Source of the DNA: Deltaproteobacteria bacterium
GTDB taxonomy: Bacteria; Desulfobacterota; Desulfobulbia; Desulfobulbales; VMSU01
DNA: 34,766 bases
NCBI GenBank assembly: GCA_021782655.1
Contig: JAJXUT010000019.1
Span: 1 to 34,766, forward strand
Direction of reading: 5' to 3'
Part shown: in pieces, positions 23,212 to 31,084 of the stretch
Layout: each line of letters opens with the position of its first letter
Position numbering within the stretch: the first letter of the stretch is position 1
The notes under the pieces: model-generated
Databases searched by the model: none
What the model was told of the DNA's origin: nothing
The model's input: the letters and a program-made list of their open reading frames with translations, nothing else
Made by a program: the position numbers and the translations under genes

Positions 23212-24057
23212 TTATTCCTTACCGTCCTTGGGTTGAGGAGAGCACTTGGCCGCCTCGGTGGTCTTGATGGTCGGATAAGTTGCTTCTGCGGCCGGCACGT
23301 GCTGGCCATGACAGTCCATGCAGTTGTTCTGGGAGGTGATGCCGTTGGCCAGCACGTTGAACAGCGGCTGATGCTTGGAAGTGTACTTGCCATCCTTTTT
23401 CCAGGCGTTCAGCATGGCGACCGTCTCGATGGCGATGTCGGCGGCTACCCGGGCGCAACGCTCGGCCCGTTCCTTGCTCAAGAACTCCACGCCCTCAGCC
23501 CGCATCCAGCGTCCCACCGAGATGTGGCAGATGGGGGTGCTGGAGATGGTCTTGTGGTTGATGTCGGCCAATAAATTTTTGGCCGGGGTGTAGGCTGGCA
23601 AGTCGGTGTAGGAATAGAAGAAGGCCAGGTCATTGCACATCGCCTCGGCGATGTCGGTGTCTGGTGTGCAGAACCCGATGATCGTGCCCGCCCCGGTCAG
23701 GGTGCCGCACAGGGCGCCCCAGCCGGCAAACCCCCCGTGGGCCCAGCGCATGGCGTCGATGGGGAAGGTCTTCCAGCTCCCGCCCGCCTTGACCGCCAGT
23801 TCGCTGACCAGCCCGGCGATCACCGAGGAGGCGCACCAGCGTTTGGCGTAATTCTCGTAGGCGATCTGCCCCACCTTGGCCGGATCGAGCGGGACGTAGT
23901 CGTAGTGATCCTTGTTGTTGACCGGATAAGCGCGGGCCTTGTCGGCCTTGGCCGCCAATACCGACGAGGCGATGGCCGCCCCGGCCAGCAACTTGCCGCT
24001 GGTGGTCAAAAAGGACCGCCGCGAAACGCCACAATCTGCAACCTGATTCTCTTCCAT
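23212..24057 (-). CDS. Tat-exported split-Soret-type cytochrome c
   Basis: Periplasmic redox protein of 281 residues resembling split-Soret cytochrome c of Desulfovibrio (C_GCAxxG_C_C family), whose members hold hemes at the C-terminus and an Fe-S centre. A twin-arginine signal SRRSFLTTSGKLL lies at 12-24. The mature part has HYDYVPLDPAKVGQIAYENY, WC75, GGFAGWGALCGTLTGAG with C117, C130, C141, the CHIS motif at 177-180 and C200. The only CxxCH heme motif is CMDCH (246-250). The C-terminal position where relatives carry a second CxxCH reads KCSPQPKDGKE and lacks CH. ATG 24057 follows AGGAGG; the longer frame from 24144 covers the leader hairpin. Electron partner unknown. The family call is from remembered sequence and fairly strong. 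Confidence 0.82.
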   Translation of the reverse strand: MEENQVADCGVSRRSFLTTSGKLLAGAAIASSVLAAKADKARAYPVNNKDHYDYVPLDPAKVGQIAYENYAKRWCASSVIAGLVSELAVKAGGSWKTFPIDAMRWAHGGFAGWGALCGTLTGAGTIIGFCTPDTDIAEAMCNDLAFFYSYTDLPAYTPAKNLLADINHKTISSTPICHISVGRWMRAEGVEFLSKERAERCARVAADIAIETVAMLNAWKKDGKYTSKHQPLFNVLANGITSQNNCMDCHGQHVPAAEATYPTIKTTEAAKCSPQPKDGKE

Positions 24058-24076
24058 TGCCGAACCTCCTGATTTT

Positions 24077-24119
24077 ATTGTGCCAAATGCCGGTTCCCCG
24101 GCGCCATTGGTGGCACAAT
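24077..24119 (-). promoter_or_regulatory. Long leader hairpin before the cytochrome gene
   Basis: ATTGTGCCA (24077-24085) and TGGCACAAT (24111-24119) are perfect inverted repeats; inside, AATG pairs with CATT and CCGG (24090-24093) with CCGG (24098-24101). On the minus-strand RNA the loop is GGAA, a GNRA tetraloop. The stem ends about nine bases before the AGGAGG ribosome site. It could be an mRNA-stabilising or translation-controlling leader, or a DNA operator dyad. Confidence 0.65.
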
Positions 24120-24223
24120 GTATCATTAGGGGAGGGGAGCGCAATAGGGCAAATTGTCGCAGGAAGTTACGAGCTTATTAGCGAAGAGACCCCAGCGGTT
24201 GCCAGAGGCGCCAGGCGGGAGGA

Positions 24224-25501
24224 TTAGGATTGTTCGGAGAGTACCGCCGTCATCTGGCCGGTGAGGAAGGCTAGGTCGGCGTCAGTAATTACATAAGGTG
24301 GCATGGTATAGACCAGCCTGCCGAAGGGCCTAAGCCATACCCCCCGGTCCACGAAGCGGGCCTGGATCGTGGCCAGATCGACCGACTTGCGCATCTCCAC
24401 CACCCCGATAGCGCCCATGACCCGCACCTCGGCCACGGCGGGCAGCTCCCGGCAGGGCGCCAGCCCCTGGCGCAGGCCGGACTCGACGCGGCGGACATTC
24501 GCCTGCCAGTCGGAGTTCAGGAGCAGGTCGATGCTGGCCTCGGCCACGGCGCAGGCCAAGGGGTTGGCCATGAAGGTGGGGCCGTGCATGAACACCCCGC
24601 CCTCCTGGCCAATGGCCCGGCCCACCGCCTCCGTGGTCAGGGTGGCGGCAAAACTCAGATAGCCGCCGGTGATCGCCTTGCCCAGGCACATGATGTCCGG
24701 GCTGACGCCGGCGTGCTCACAGGCGAAGAGCCGTCCGGTGCGGCCAAAGCCGGTGGCGATCTCGTCGGCGATCAGAAGTATCTGGTATTCGTGGCACAGG
24801 GCCCGCACCCGGCGTAGAAACTCCGGGGCGTAGAAGCGCATCCCGCCCGCCCCCTGGACGATGGGTTCCAGGATCACCGCCGCCAGTTGCCGGTGATGGG
24901 CGGCGATCAGGCCTTGCAGGCTGGCGATGTCCGACTCCCGCCACTCCCCGCTGGCACTGGCCGGGGCCTCGGCGAAGAGCTGTTGGGCCAGAACGCCCCG
25001 GAAGCGGTGGTGCATCCCGGTCTCCGGGTCGCTGACCGCCATCGCCGCGAAGGTGTCGCCATGATAGCCGTGTCGGATGGTCAGTAGGCGGGTCTTGTCT
25101 GGCTGGCCTTGATTAACCCAGGACTGGATGGCCATCTTGATCGCCACCTCCACCGCCACCGAGCCGCTGTCGCAGAAAAAGACCCGGTTCAAGGGGGCGG
25201 GGCTGATGTCCACCAGTCGGCGGGCCAGCTCGATCGCCGGGCGGTGGGTGAGGCCGCCGAACATGACGTGGGCCATCCGCCCGGCCTGCCGGGTCAGGGC
25301 CTCGTTCAACACCGGATGGTTGTAGCCGTGGATGGCGCACCACCAGGAGGACATGCCGTCCACCAGCTCCCGGCCATCCACCAGCCTAAGCCGAACGCCC
25401 GAGGCGCTTTCCACCTGATAGACCGGCAGGGGCTGGGTGGGCGAGGTGTAGGGGTGCCAGATGTGGCGCCGGTCGAACTCAAGCGCCTGCTCGTGGTTCA
25501 T
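24224..25501 (-). CDS. bioA: Adenosylmethionine-8-amino-7-oxononanoate transaminase
   Basis: PLP aminotransferase of biotin synthesis, converting KAPA to DAPA with S-adenosylmethionine as amino donor. The 425-residue protein begins with the BioA hallmark DRRHIWHPYTSP, then GMSSWWCAIHGYNHP (the WW pair contacts substrate), the cofactor loop DSGSVAVEVAIKMA, HGYHGDT, DEIATGFGRTG and the Schiff-base lysine K275 in CLGKAITGG, matching the E. coli position within one residue. The tail RPFGRLVYTMPPYVI is typical. The in-frame TTG at 25507 is an unlikely start compared with ATG 25501; no strong ribosome site is seen. No other bio gene is adjacent. tyrS ends 76 bases upstream of it. Confidence 0.96.
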   Translation of the reverse strand: MNHEQALEFDRRHIWHPYTSPTQPLPVYQVESASGVRLRLVDGRELVDGMSSWWCAIHGYNHPVLNEALTRQAGRMAHVMFGGLTHRPAIELARRLVDISPAPLNRVFFCDSGSVAVEVAIKMAIQSWVNQGQPDKTRLLTIRHGYHGDTFAAMAVSDPETGMHHRFRGVLAQQLFAEAPASASGEWRESDIASLQGLIAAHHRQLAAVILEPIVQGAGGMRFYAPEFLRRVRALCHEYQILLIADEIATGFGRTGRLFACEHAGVSPDIMCLGKAITGGYLSFAATLTTEAVGRAIGQEGGVFMHGPTFMANPLACAVAEASIDLLLNSDWQANVRRVESGLRQGLAPCRELPAVAEVRVMGAIGVVEMRKSVDLATIQARFVDRGVWLRPFGRLVYTMPPYVITDADLAFLTGQMTAVLSEQS

Positions 25502-25577
25502 GGGCAAACAGGACTTAAATGTTGGAGAGCAATGATGGGAAATAGCCGGCCAGTGCTAGCCGGAGGGGGGATATGGC

Positions 25578-26801
25578 TTAACTGAAGCGAACCTTGCAGA
25601 AGCGGCGCTTGCCGACCTTGAGCAGCACCTCGCCCTGGGCGGGGACGGCCTGATCCTCGCTCTCGACCTTTTCGCCGTCGATGGCCACCGCCTGCTGGCG
25701 AATCAAGCGCCGGGCCTCGCCAGTGCCGGCCACCAGTCCGGCGTCCACCAGGAGCTTGGGCAGCCAGATAGCCCCCCCGCCCGCGGCAAGGGTCAGCTCC
25801 GGCAGGTCGTCGGGCAGGCCGTGGCGTGTAAACACCCGCTCGAAATTCTCCTCGGCCCGCTCGCCCTCGTCCTGGCCATGGTAACGGCAGGTCAGCTCCA
25901 GGGCCAGCGCCTTCTTGACCTCCTTGGGATGGGCCTCGCCCGTGGCCAGCCGTTCGCGCAGGCGCATGATCCGGCTGGCTGGCAGATCGCTCAACAGCTC
26001 GTAGTAGCGAAACATCAACTGATCCGGGATCGACATCACCTTGCCGTAGATGTCGTCCGCCGGGTCGGAGACCCCGATGTAGTTGCCCAGCGACTTGCTC
26101 ATCTTGTTGACCCCGTCCAGGCCCTCCAAAAGCGGCATGGTCAGCACCACCTGGGGGGGCTGGCCTGCGGCTCGCTGCAACTCGCGGCCCATGAGCAGGT
26201 TGAAGAGCTGGTCGGTGCCGCCCAGCTCCACGTCGGCCTTAAGGGCCACCGAATCGTAGCCTTGGATGAGCGGATAGAGGAACTCGTGGATACTGATCGG
26301 CTGCTGGGCCTCGAAACGCCTTTTGAAGTCGTCGCGTTCCAGCATCCTGGCCACGGTGAGCTGGGAGGCCAGGCGGATGAAGTCGTGGGAGGTGAGCTGG
26401 CTCAGCCAAGCGCTGTTGAACACCACCTCGGTCCGTACCGGGTCCAGGATCTTGAAGATCTGGGCCTTGTAGGTCTCGGCATTTTGGGCCACCTCCTCCC
26501 TGGTCAGGGGTCTCCGGGTCTCGGACTTGCCGGTCGGGTCGCCGATCATACCGGTGAAGTCGCCGATCAGAAACAGCACCTGATGTCCCAACTCCTGGAA
26601 ATGCTTTAGTTTTTGGATCAGCACCGTATGGCCCAGGTGCAGGTCGGGCGCGGTGGGGTCAAAGCCGGCCTTGACCCGTAGGGGCACCCCGCTGGCTACC
26701 GACTGGGCGAGTTTCTTCTCCAGCTCCTCACGGGAGACCACGTCCACCGCCCCTCGGCTTAAGAGTTCGATCTGTTCGGCAACCGGTTGCACCGCCGTCA
26801 T
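25578..26801 (-). CDS. tyrS: Tyrosyl-tRNA synthetase
   Basis: Class I synthetase charging tRNA-Tyr. The 407-residue protein has the HIGH-type motif HLGHT (55-59) following [11 protein letters not shown], the tyrosine-site run [22 protein letters not shown] and KMSKS at 233-237. An S4-type RNA-binding domain closes the protein (about 340-407: [36 protein letters not shown], in parts). Length and layout are those of the TyrZ-like bacterial group. It starts four bases after the rny stop, so the two genes are surely co-transcribed. Confidence 0.97.
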   Translation of the reverse strand: MTAVQPVAEQIELLSRGAVDVVSREELEKKLAQSVASGVPLRVKAGFDPTAPDLHLGHTVLIQKLKHFQELGHQVLFLIGDFTGMIGDPTGKSETRRPLTREEVAQNAETYKAQIFKILDPVRTEVVFNSAWLSQLTSHDFIRLASQLTVARMLERDDFKRRFEAQQPISIHEFLYPLIQGYDSVALKADVELGGTDQLFNLLMGRELQRAAGQPPQVVLTMPLLEGLDGVNKMSKSLGNYIGVSDPADDIYGKVMSIPDQLMFRYYELLSDLPASRIMRLRERLATGEAHPKEVKKALALELTCRYHGQDEGERAEENFERVFTRHGLPDDLPELTLAAGGGAIWLPKLLVDAGLVAGTGEARRLIRQQAVAIDGEKVESEDQAVPAQGEVLLKVGKRRFCKVRFS

Positions 26802-26805
26802 CTCC

Positions 26806-28365
26806 CTATTTGGCGTACTCGACCGAACGGGTCTCGCGGATCACCGTCACCCTGATCTGACCGGGGTAGGTCATGGTCTCTTCGATCTTCTTGGCGATGT
26901 CCTTGCCCAGCATGGAGGTCTCCACGTCCTTCACCTGGGAGCTATCGACGATGACCCGCACCTCGCGGCCCGCCTGGATGGCAAAGGACTTCTCCACTCC
27001 CTTGAAGCCGTTGGCCAAACGCTCCAGGTCTTCTAAGCGTTTGACGTAGGACTCCAGCATCTCGCGCCGAGCCCCGGGCCGGGCCCCGGACAGGGAGTCG
27101 GCGGATTGCACCAGGATGTCCAAGACGCTCTCCGGCTCTAGGTCCTCGTGATGGGCGCCGATGGCATGCACCACCTCCGGCGATTCCCCATACTTGCGGG
27201 CCAGGTCGCGGCCAATGATGGCGTGCGAGCCCTCAACCTCGTGATCTACCGCCTTGCCGATGTCGTGCAACAGCCCGGCTCGTTTCGCCTGTTTGACATC
27301 CAGGCCCAGCTCGGCGGCCATCACCCCGCACAGGAAGGCCACCTCCAGCGAGTGCAAGAGAACGCTCTGTCCGTAGCTGGTCCGGTACTTCAGGCGGCCC
27401 AGGAGCATGATCAGCTCGTGGTTCATCCCGTGCACCCCAACGTCGAAGGTTGCTTGCTCGCCGGCCTCGCGCAGGTTATTCTCCATCTCCTTGCCCACCT
27501 TCTCCACGATCTCCTCGATGCGGGCCGGGTGGATGCGGCCGTCGGCGATCAAGCGCTCCATCGCCTGTCGGGCCACCTCCCGCCGCACCGGGTTGAAGCC
27601 GGAGAGGATCACCGCCTCCGGGGTGTCGTCGATGATGATGTCGATGCCGGTCGCCGCCTCGATGGCCCGGATGTTGCGGCCCTCGCGGCCAATGATTCGG
27701 CCCTTCATCTCCTCGTTGGGCAGGGGCACGATGGAGACCGTCTTCTCGGCCACGTACTCCCCGGCGTAGCGCGAGATGGCGAGCGCCAGGATATTCTTGG
27801 CCTTGCGGTCGGCGGTGAGCTTCATCTCGTTTTCGATCCGCACCACCTCCTTGGCGGCCTGCATTCGGGCCTCGCTCTCGATGCTCTCCACCAGGCGTTT
27901 TTGGGCCTCCTCGCGGGTGATGCCGGCGATATTTTCCAGCTTGGTGCGCTGCTCGTTGATCAGGGCCTCGATCTCCTTCTGCCGCTTGGCCAGATCACCC
28001 TCCTGCTGGGTGAAGGACTTCTCCTTTTGCAGGAGATCTACCTCGCGTTTGTCTAGCAGATCGATCTTGCGCTCGATCTGCTCAAGCTTCTGGGAAAAAC
28101 GCTTCTCTTCGCCCTTAAGTTCGGCGCTGCGATTTTTGATCTCCTCGTCAGCCTCCTTCTTGGCCTTGTAAACGTCCTCCTTGGCCTTGAGCATGGCGTC
28201 CTGACGCAGACGCTCCGCCTCGGCCAGGGCGTCGGCCACCATCTTTCTGGCCTGTTCGGTGGCGTTTTCGGCGCTGGATGTCGCCAGTCGCCGCTGGAGA
28301 AACATACCCCCGGCCACCCCAATACCTAGGATGGCTACTTCTAGTCCAATCGTTATAATTTCCAC
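26806..28365 (-). CDS. rny: Ribonuclease Y
   Basis: Membrane-anchored endoribonuclease that initiates mRNA decay. The 519-residue product has one N-terminal membrane helix (about 3-23), a long charged coiled coil to about 200, a KH domain with [15 protein letters not shown] (222-236) and an HD domain in which H338, the H367-D368 pair in LLHDIGK and H374 form the metal site. C-terminal [19 protein letters not shown] is also conserved. It starts with GTG at 28365, preceded by AAGGAA at suitable spacing. The downstream tyrS is coupled. Upstream on the same strand lie the candidate 6S RNA and zapA. Confidence 0.97.
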   Translation of the reverse strand: MEIITIGLEVAILGIGVAGGMFLQRRLATSSAENATEQARKMVADALAEAERLRQDAMLKAKEDVYKAKKEADEEIKNRSAELKGEEKRFSQKLEQIERKIDLLDKREVDLLQKEKSFTQQEGDLAKRQKEIEALINEQRTKLENIAGITREEAQKRLVESIESEARMQAAKEVVRIENEMKLTADRKAKNILALAISRYAGEYVAEKTVSIVPLPNEEMKGRIIGREGRNIRAIEAATGIDIIIDDTPEAVILSGFNPVRREVARQAMERLIADGRIHPARIEEIVEKVGKEMENNLREAGEQATFDVGVHGMNHELIMLLGRLKYRTSYGQSVLLHSLEVAFLCGVMAAELGLDVKQAKRAGLLHDIGKAVDHEVEGSHAIIGRDLARKYGESPEVVHAIGAHHEDLEPESVLDILVQSADSLSGARPGARREMLESYVKRLEDLERLANGFKGVEKSFAIQAGREVRVIVDSSQVKDVETSMLGKDIAKKIEETMTYPGQIRVTVIRETRSVEYAK

Positions 28366-28497
28366 GTTATTTCCTTAGGTTATCAACTCCGTATCCCAAA
28401 GGGAGTTGGTGGCCAGCCTTCTTGAACGGCTTGGTTGGGATATCGCCCGGAGGCGGGTAAGACCAGAAAACTTCGCCTATTGCGCAAAGCCAACGAT

Positions 28498-28651
28498 GAT
28501 GATCTAGCAAAAGGTAGCCGATGGCTAAGCAAAAAGGCCGCTATGCAAGGCGCGGGGTGCGTTTGGCGAGTGAGGCCATACCTCCTGGGGTATGCCTTAA
28601 CGAGCCAAACCGCCGCGCGCCGCAGTAGATTGGATTTTTTGCGACGCCATC
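28498..28651 (+). repeat. Palindromic MITE-like element, family 1, copy C
   Basis: About 154 bases, near full length and in the same orientation as copy B. Left end GATGATCTAGCAAAAGG, right end complement of GATGGCGTCGCAAAAAA. The centre is a clear palindrome: GAGGCCATACC, a TCCT loop and GGGTATGCCTT, flanked by GTTTGGC against GCCAAAC. Lies upstream of rny on the opposite sense. Confidence 0.85.
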
Positions 28652-29007
28652 AATTTTAAGACGGGTTACGGCTTAGGGAGGGAAACAGACGGAAGGCCCC
28701 CGATCGTCAGGGAGCAATGGCATCCGGCGCGGCCCAGGTAAGGTCGCCGGAAGGGCGGGGCATCACCACCACCCCGACCAGGGCAGGGGCTTGATGCGGA
28801 GGATGAGAAATGGCAGTGCCGAGAGGCGGGACTATCTATCCCAAACTTAAGGATACTCCTTGCTCCCAGGGAACCATATATGCTTATCGTGCCGTCTCAT
28901 GACCAGAGAAGCAACACAACGTCGTCTCATCTCGACGCCAACCCGCTCCCAGACTTCGGAGCCACCGTCTATATCAACCATGAGCGCCCTTCCGCATCCG
29001 CGGAAAC

Positions 29008-29165
29008 CGTCTCAGGATTATTGATAAATCCCCCGCCACTGCCGTGTTCCAGTTCATCCGAACCTAACTGTCGTTAGGTGGGCAATGCTCGTGCCTCTTT
29101 CGAGGAATGTCGCCCGCAGGGGATATTCCTTTCCCAAGACAGCGGAGGAACCCTTAGACGAATAA
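29008..29165 (-). ncRNA. ssrS: Candidate 6S RNA
   Basis: The minus-strand sequence folds as a single long irregular hairpin. Closing stem CGUCUAAGG (29160-29152) pairs with CCUGAGACG (29016-29008) in eight of nine positions. A second stem pairs CCGCUGUC with GGCAGUGG. A large central bubble follows, with a small hairpin on its 3' strand (CCUAAC, loop GACA, GUUAGG, 29078-29063). The apical arm is closed by GGGCGA against UUGCCC and contains CCUC-GAAA-GAGG, a GNRA loop only on this strand. Size, bubble and location beside zapA match 6S RNA, which sequesters sigma-70 RNA polymerase and often lies near zapA. Exact ends are uncertain, and no clear promoter was seen. It could be another structured RNA. 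Confidence 0.55.
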
Positions 29166-29237
29166 ACGGCTCGGAAATTCTGGCAATCACGAACAAGGCA
29201 GGGGAAACCGCCTCAACTTACACACCACCTCGACGCC

Positions 29238-29322
29238 CTTGTATGGCTCCACTAGCAACACATACCCGCGCCTTGTATGTTGGCCCGTTAGCTTAGCCCT
29301 GGGCTATCTTTTGTGAACTAAT
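29238..29322 (-). repeat. Family 1 element, degraded partial copy D
   Basis: Read on the minus strand, GATTAGTTCACAAAAGATAG and the following GGCTAAGC, GGGCCAACATACAAGGCGCGGG (in two blocks) align with the left half of copy B. The right half is missing or unrecognisable. It lies just upstream of the candidate 6S RNA and downstream of zapA. Confidence 0.6.
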
Positions 29323-29360
29323 CAACCCTAGTTTTTTTTGCGGCAGGCGTCCCGGCATCA

Positions 29361-29642
29361 CTAAGTCGCCTCCTCCTCGATCCTGGCCACCAGTTGTTCC
29401 ATCGCCTGGTCTTCCCGCCGCCGCAACCGTTCGTGATCGCGCTTAAGGCGTACGTACTTGGCCGCCATGTTCAAGGTGACCAGCACCGCGATCTTGATCG
29501 ACAGGGGGGCATGCGACGACCGGGAGTGGGCCTCGATCTGATTCTTGACCAGGTCGAGGATCTCACGCACGTCGTCCTCCGGGGCGTCGGTATAGAGGGG
29601 GTATTCCTGCCCCAGGATCTCAAACTTGACCAACCGTTCCAA
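29361..29642 (-). CDS. zapA: Cell division protein ZapA
   Basis: Small cytoplasmic protein that bundles FtsZ filaments at the division ring. The 93-residue product has the ZapA pattern: a short N-terminal beta unit (LVKFEILGQEYPLYT), helix EDDVREILDLVKNQIE, then SIKIAVLVTLNMAAKYVRLK and a charged C-terminal coiled coil. It appears to start with TTG at 29642, since an in-frame stop lies six codons upstream and no ATG or GTG is available before the conserved region. It follows a ZapB-like coiled-coil gene, an order commonly seen for these two. Confidence 0.9.
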   Translation of the reverse strand: MERLVKFEILGQEYPLYTDAPEDDVREILDLVKNQIEAHSRSSHAPLSIKIAVLVTLNMAAKYVRLKRDHERLRRREDQAMEQLVARIEEEAT

Positions 29643-29703
29643 GACCGATACCCGTAGCTACTGTGTTACCAGAATCCGGAAGGGGTGGCAAGGTGTTTTC
29701 TCC

Positions 29704-29997
29704 TCACTCCCCCATACTGAACAAGCCCCCGCCTCGGGGCTCGTGCAACTCGGCTCCCGCCCCTTCGTCTAACGAACGTTCCCAATCCTCGATGGAGGAA
29801 ATGATGCCGGTCACCCGGCTGCTAACCTCCTCCTGATTGGCGGCCAGGCCCTGAACCGTGCCCTCCAACTCCTCGATCTTGCTGTTCCGGTTCGCCAACT
29901 GGGCCTTAAGCTCGGCGTTGTCACGCCTTAATTCCTGCATGTTGGCCAGCATCTTCTCCACCACCGCTTCCAGCTTCTTAAGATTCATCCCTTCCAT
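29704..29997 (-). CDS. ZapB-like coiled-coil protein
   Basis: A 97-residue protein that is nearly all helical: LKKLEAVVEKMLANMQELRRDNAELKAQLANRNSKIEELEGTVQ is a continuous heptad pattern at about 5-48 (shown in part), then a second helix and a glycine-rich tail GGGLFSMGE. ZapB-type proteins link FtsZ-ring partners through ZapA. ATG 29997 follows AGGAG six bases upstream; a longer frame from 30060 lacks a ribosome site. Placement directly before zapA supports a division role, but coiled coils are poor evidence of homology. Confidence 0.65.
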   Translation of the reverse strand: MEGMNLKKLEAVVEKMLANMQELRRDNAELKAQLANRNSKIEELEGTVQGLAANQEEVSSRVTGIISSIEDWERSLDEGAGAELHEPRGGGLFSMGE

Positions 29998-30069
29998 GAT
30001 CCGCTCCTTTTCCCGCCCAGGCCCACCTGAGCGGTTAAGTTCATCTTCTTGAGACAACAAAACAAGGTA

Positions 30070-31077
30070 TCAACCCAGGCCAGCGCCGGCATCAGGCCCT
30101 GCCTGGCCCGTCCCGCGCCAGCCTGAAAACGACCTTACCACCGTGTCCTCTTCTATCCGGCAGTCAACCAGATGGCAGAAGGGTTCGACCCGGCAGCCCG
30201 AACCCACTACCGTCTCACCGGCCAGCAGGCAGTGGGAATGAATCTCCACGTCCCGGCCGAGCCGCACCGAGTCCGCCACCCAGATCGAATCCGGGTCGAT
30301 CATCGTCACCCCGGCCAGCATCAGATCCCGGTTGCGACGCTGCCGCATGACGCCGTTGGCCAGGGCTAGGTCCAGTCGGGAGTTGACCCCGGTCACCTCC
30401 AGGGGATCGGGACAGCGGTAACGGCCCACCGCTCGCCCCTGCCGACGGGATATAGCCACTATGTCGGTTAGATAGACCTCACCTTGACGGTTGTCGCTGC
30501 CCACCAGCCGCAAGGCGGCAAAGAGCAGGTCGAGCCCGACCAGGTAGATGCCGGCGTTGATCTCGGAGATCAGCCGTTCCTCGGGGCTGGCGTCCTTTTC
30601 CTCTACGATCCGCTCGATGCCGCCCTGGTCGTCTCCCACGATCCGGCCGTAATGGGTTGGGTCGGGGGCCACGGTGGTCATCACCGTGATGGCGGCGGCC
30701 TGCCGGTGGTGGCTCGCCACCATCTCCCGCAGGGTAGAGACCCGCACCAGGGGGGTGTCGCCGCACAGGATGAGGGCGGTGCCTGTTTGTCCCGCCAGGG
30801 TCGCCTCGGCGCAGAGCACGGCGTGGCCGGTGCCCCGCTGATCGTCCTGGCGCACGAAGGTCAACGGGTAGCCCGCCAAGGTTTTCTCCACCCGTGCCGC
30901 CTGATGACCGGTGACCACCACCGTGGTCTTGGGGCTAAGCCCGGAGACCACGTCCAGCACCTGGCGAATCATGGGCTTAAAGAACACCGGATGCAGCACC
31001 TTGGCCAGGTCGGATTTCATCCGGGTGCCCTTGCCGGCCGCCAGCACGATGACGTGCAGGGCCTCGTGCCCGTTCAT
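30070..31077 (-). CDS. GlmU-like UTP: GlcNAc-1-P uridyltransferase, short form
   Basis: Nucleotidyltransferase that would make UDP-GlcNAc for peptidoglycan and lipid A. The first 230 residues match GlmU: LAAGKGTRMKSDLAKVLHP (12-30), QRGTGHAV, LCGDTPLV, YGRIVGD, INAGIYLV, GEVYLTDIV and GVNSRLDLA. The C-terminal domain starts (MIDPDSIWVADSVRLGRDVEIHSHCLLAGETVVGSGCRVEP, in parts) but ends after about four hexapeptide turns at residue 335, against about 450 in full GlmU. The acetyltransferase active site is therefore missing. The last 20 residues are glycine-rich and unlike the family. Other frames do not restore it, so this looks like a natural short form or an old truncation. It lies seven bases after the aconitase gene. 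I leave the symbol blank because bifunctionality is doubtful. Confidence 0.85.
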   Translation of the reverse strand: MNGHEALHVIVLAAGKGTRMKSDLAKVLHPVFFKPMIRQVLDVVSGLSPKTTVVVTGHQAARVEKTLAGYPLTFVRQDDQRGTGHAVLCAEATLAGQTGTALILCGDTPLVRVSTLREMVASHHRQAAAITVMTTVAPDPTHYGRIVGDDQGGIERIVEEKDASPEERLISEINAGIYLVGLDLLFAALRLVGSDNRQGEVYLTDIVAISRRQGRAVGRYRCPDPLEVTGVNSRLDLALANGVMRQRRNRDLMLAGVTMIDPDSIWVADSVRLGRDVEIHSHCLLAGETVVGSGCRVEPFCHLVDCRIEEDTVVRSFSGWRGTGQAGPDAGAGLG

Positions 31078-31084
31078 GGTCCGC

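Larger units (their letters stand above)
28366..29360. other. 1 kb gene-free region between rny and zapA
   Basis: No convincing protein gene is present; two short plus-strand frames (28880-29077 and 29078-29296) are proline/serine-rich, lack ribosome sites and lie over structured RNA. Contents: family 1 repeat copy C (28498-28651), a degraded copy D (29238-29322) and the candidate 6S RNA (about 29008-29165). From 28660 to 29000 there are further hairpins (TTCCGC/GCGGAA at 28990-29005, CGTCG/CGACG at 28919-28936, GGGA/TCCC near 28828-28842) and three copies of GTCTCA (28894, 28924, 29009) that I cannot explain. Confidence 0.6.

Noticed and set aside
24086-24120. Sigma-54 promoter (TGGCAC) before the cytochrome gene
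   Set aside because: TGGCAC is present on the minus strand but no GC-type -12 element follows at the needed distance; it is one arm of the hairpin.
28880-29296. Two short plus-strand frames between rny and zapA
   Set aside because: Composition is not protein-like, there is no ribosome site, and the folding evidence favours an RNA on the other strand.
28681-29360. RNase P RNA or tmRNA in the gene-free region
   Set aside because: The conserved core motifs of both (for example the GAGGAAAGUCC block or a tRNA-like 3' end with T-loop) are absent on both strands.
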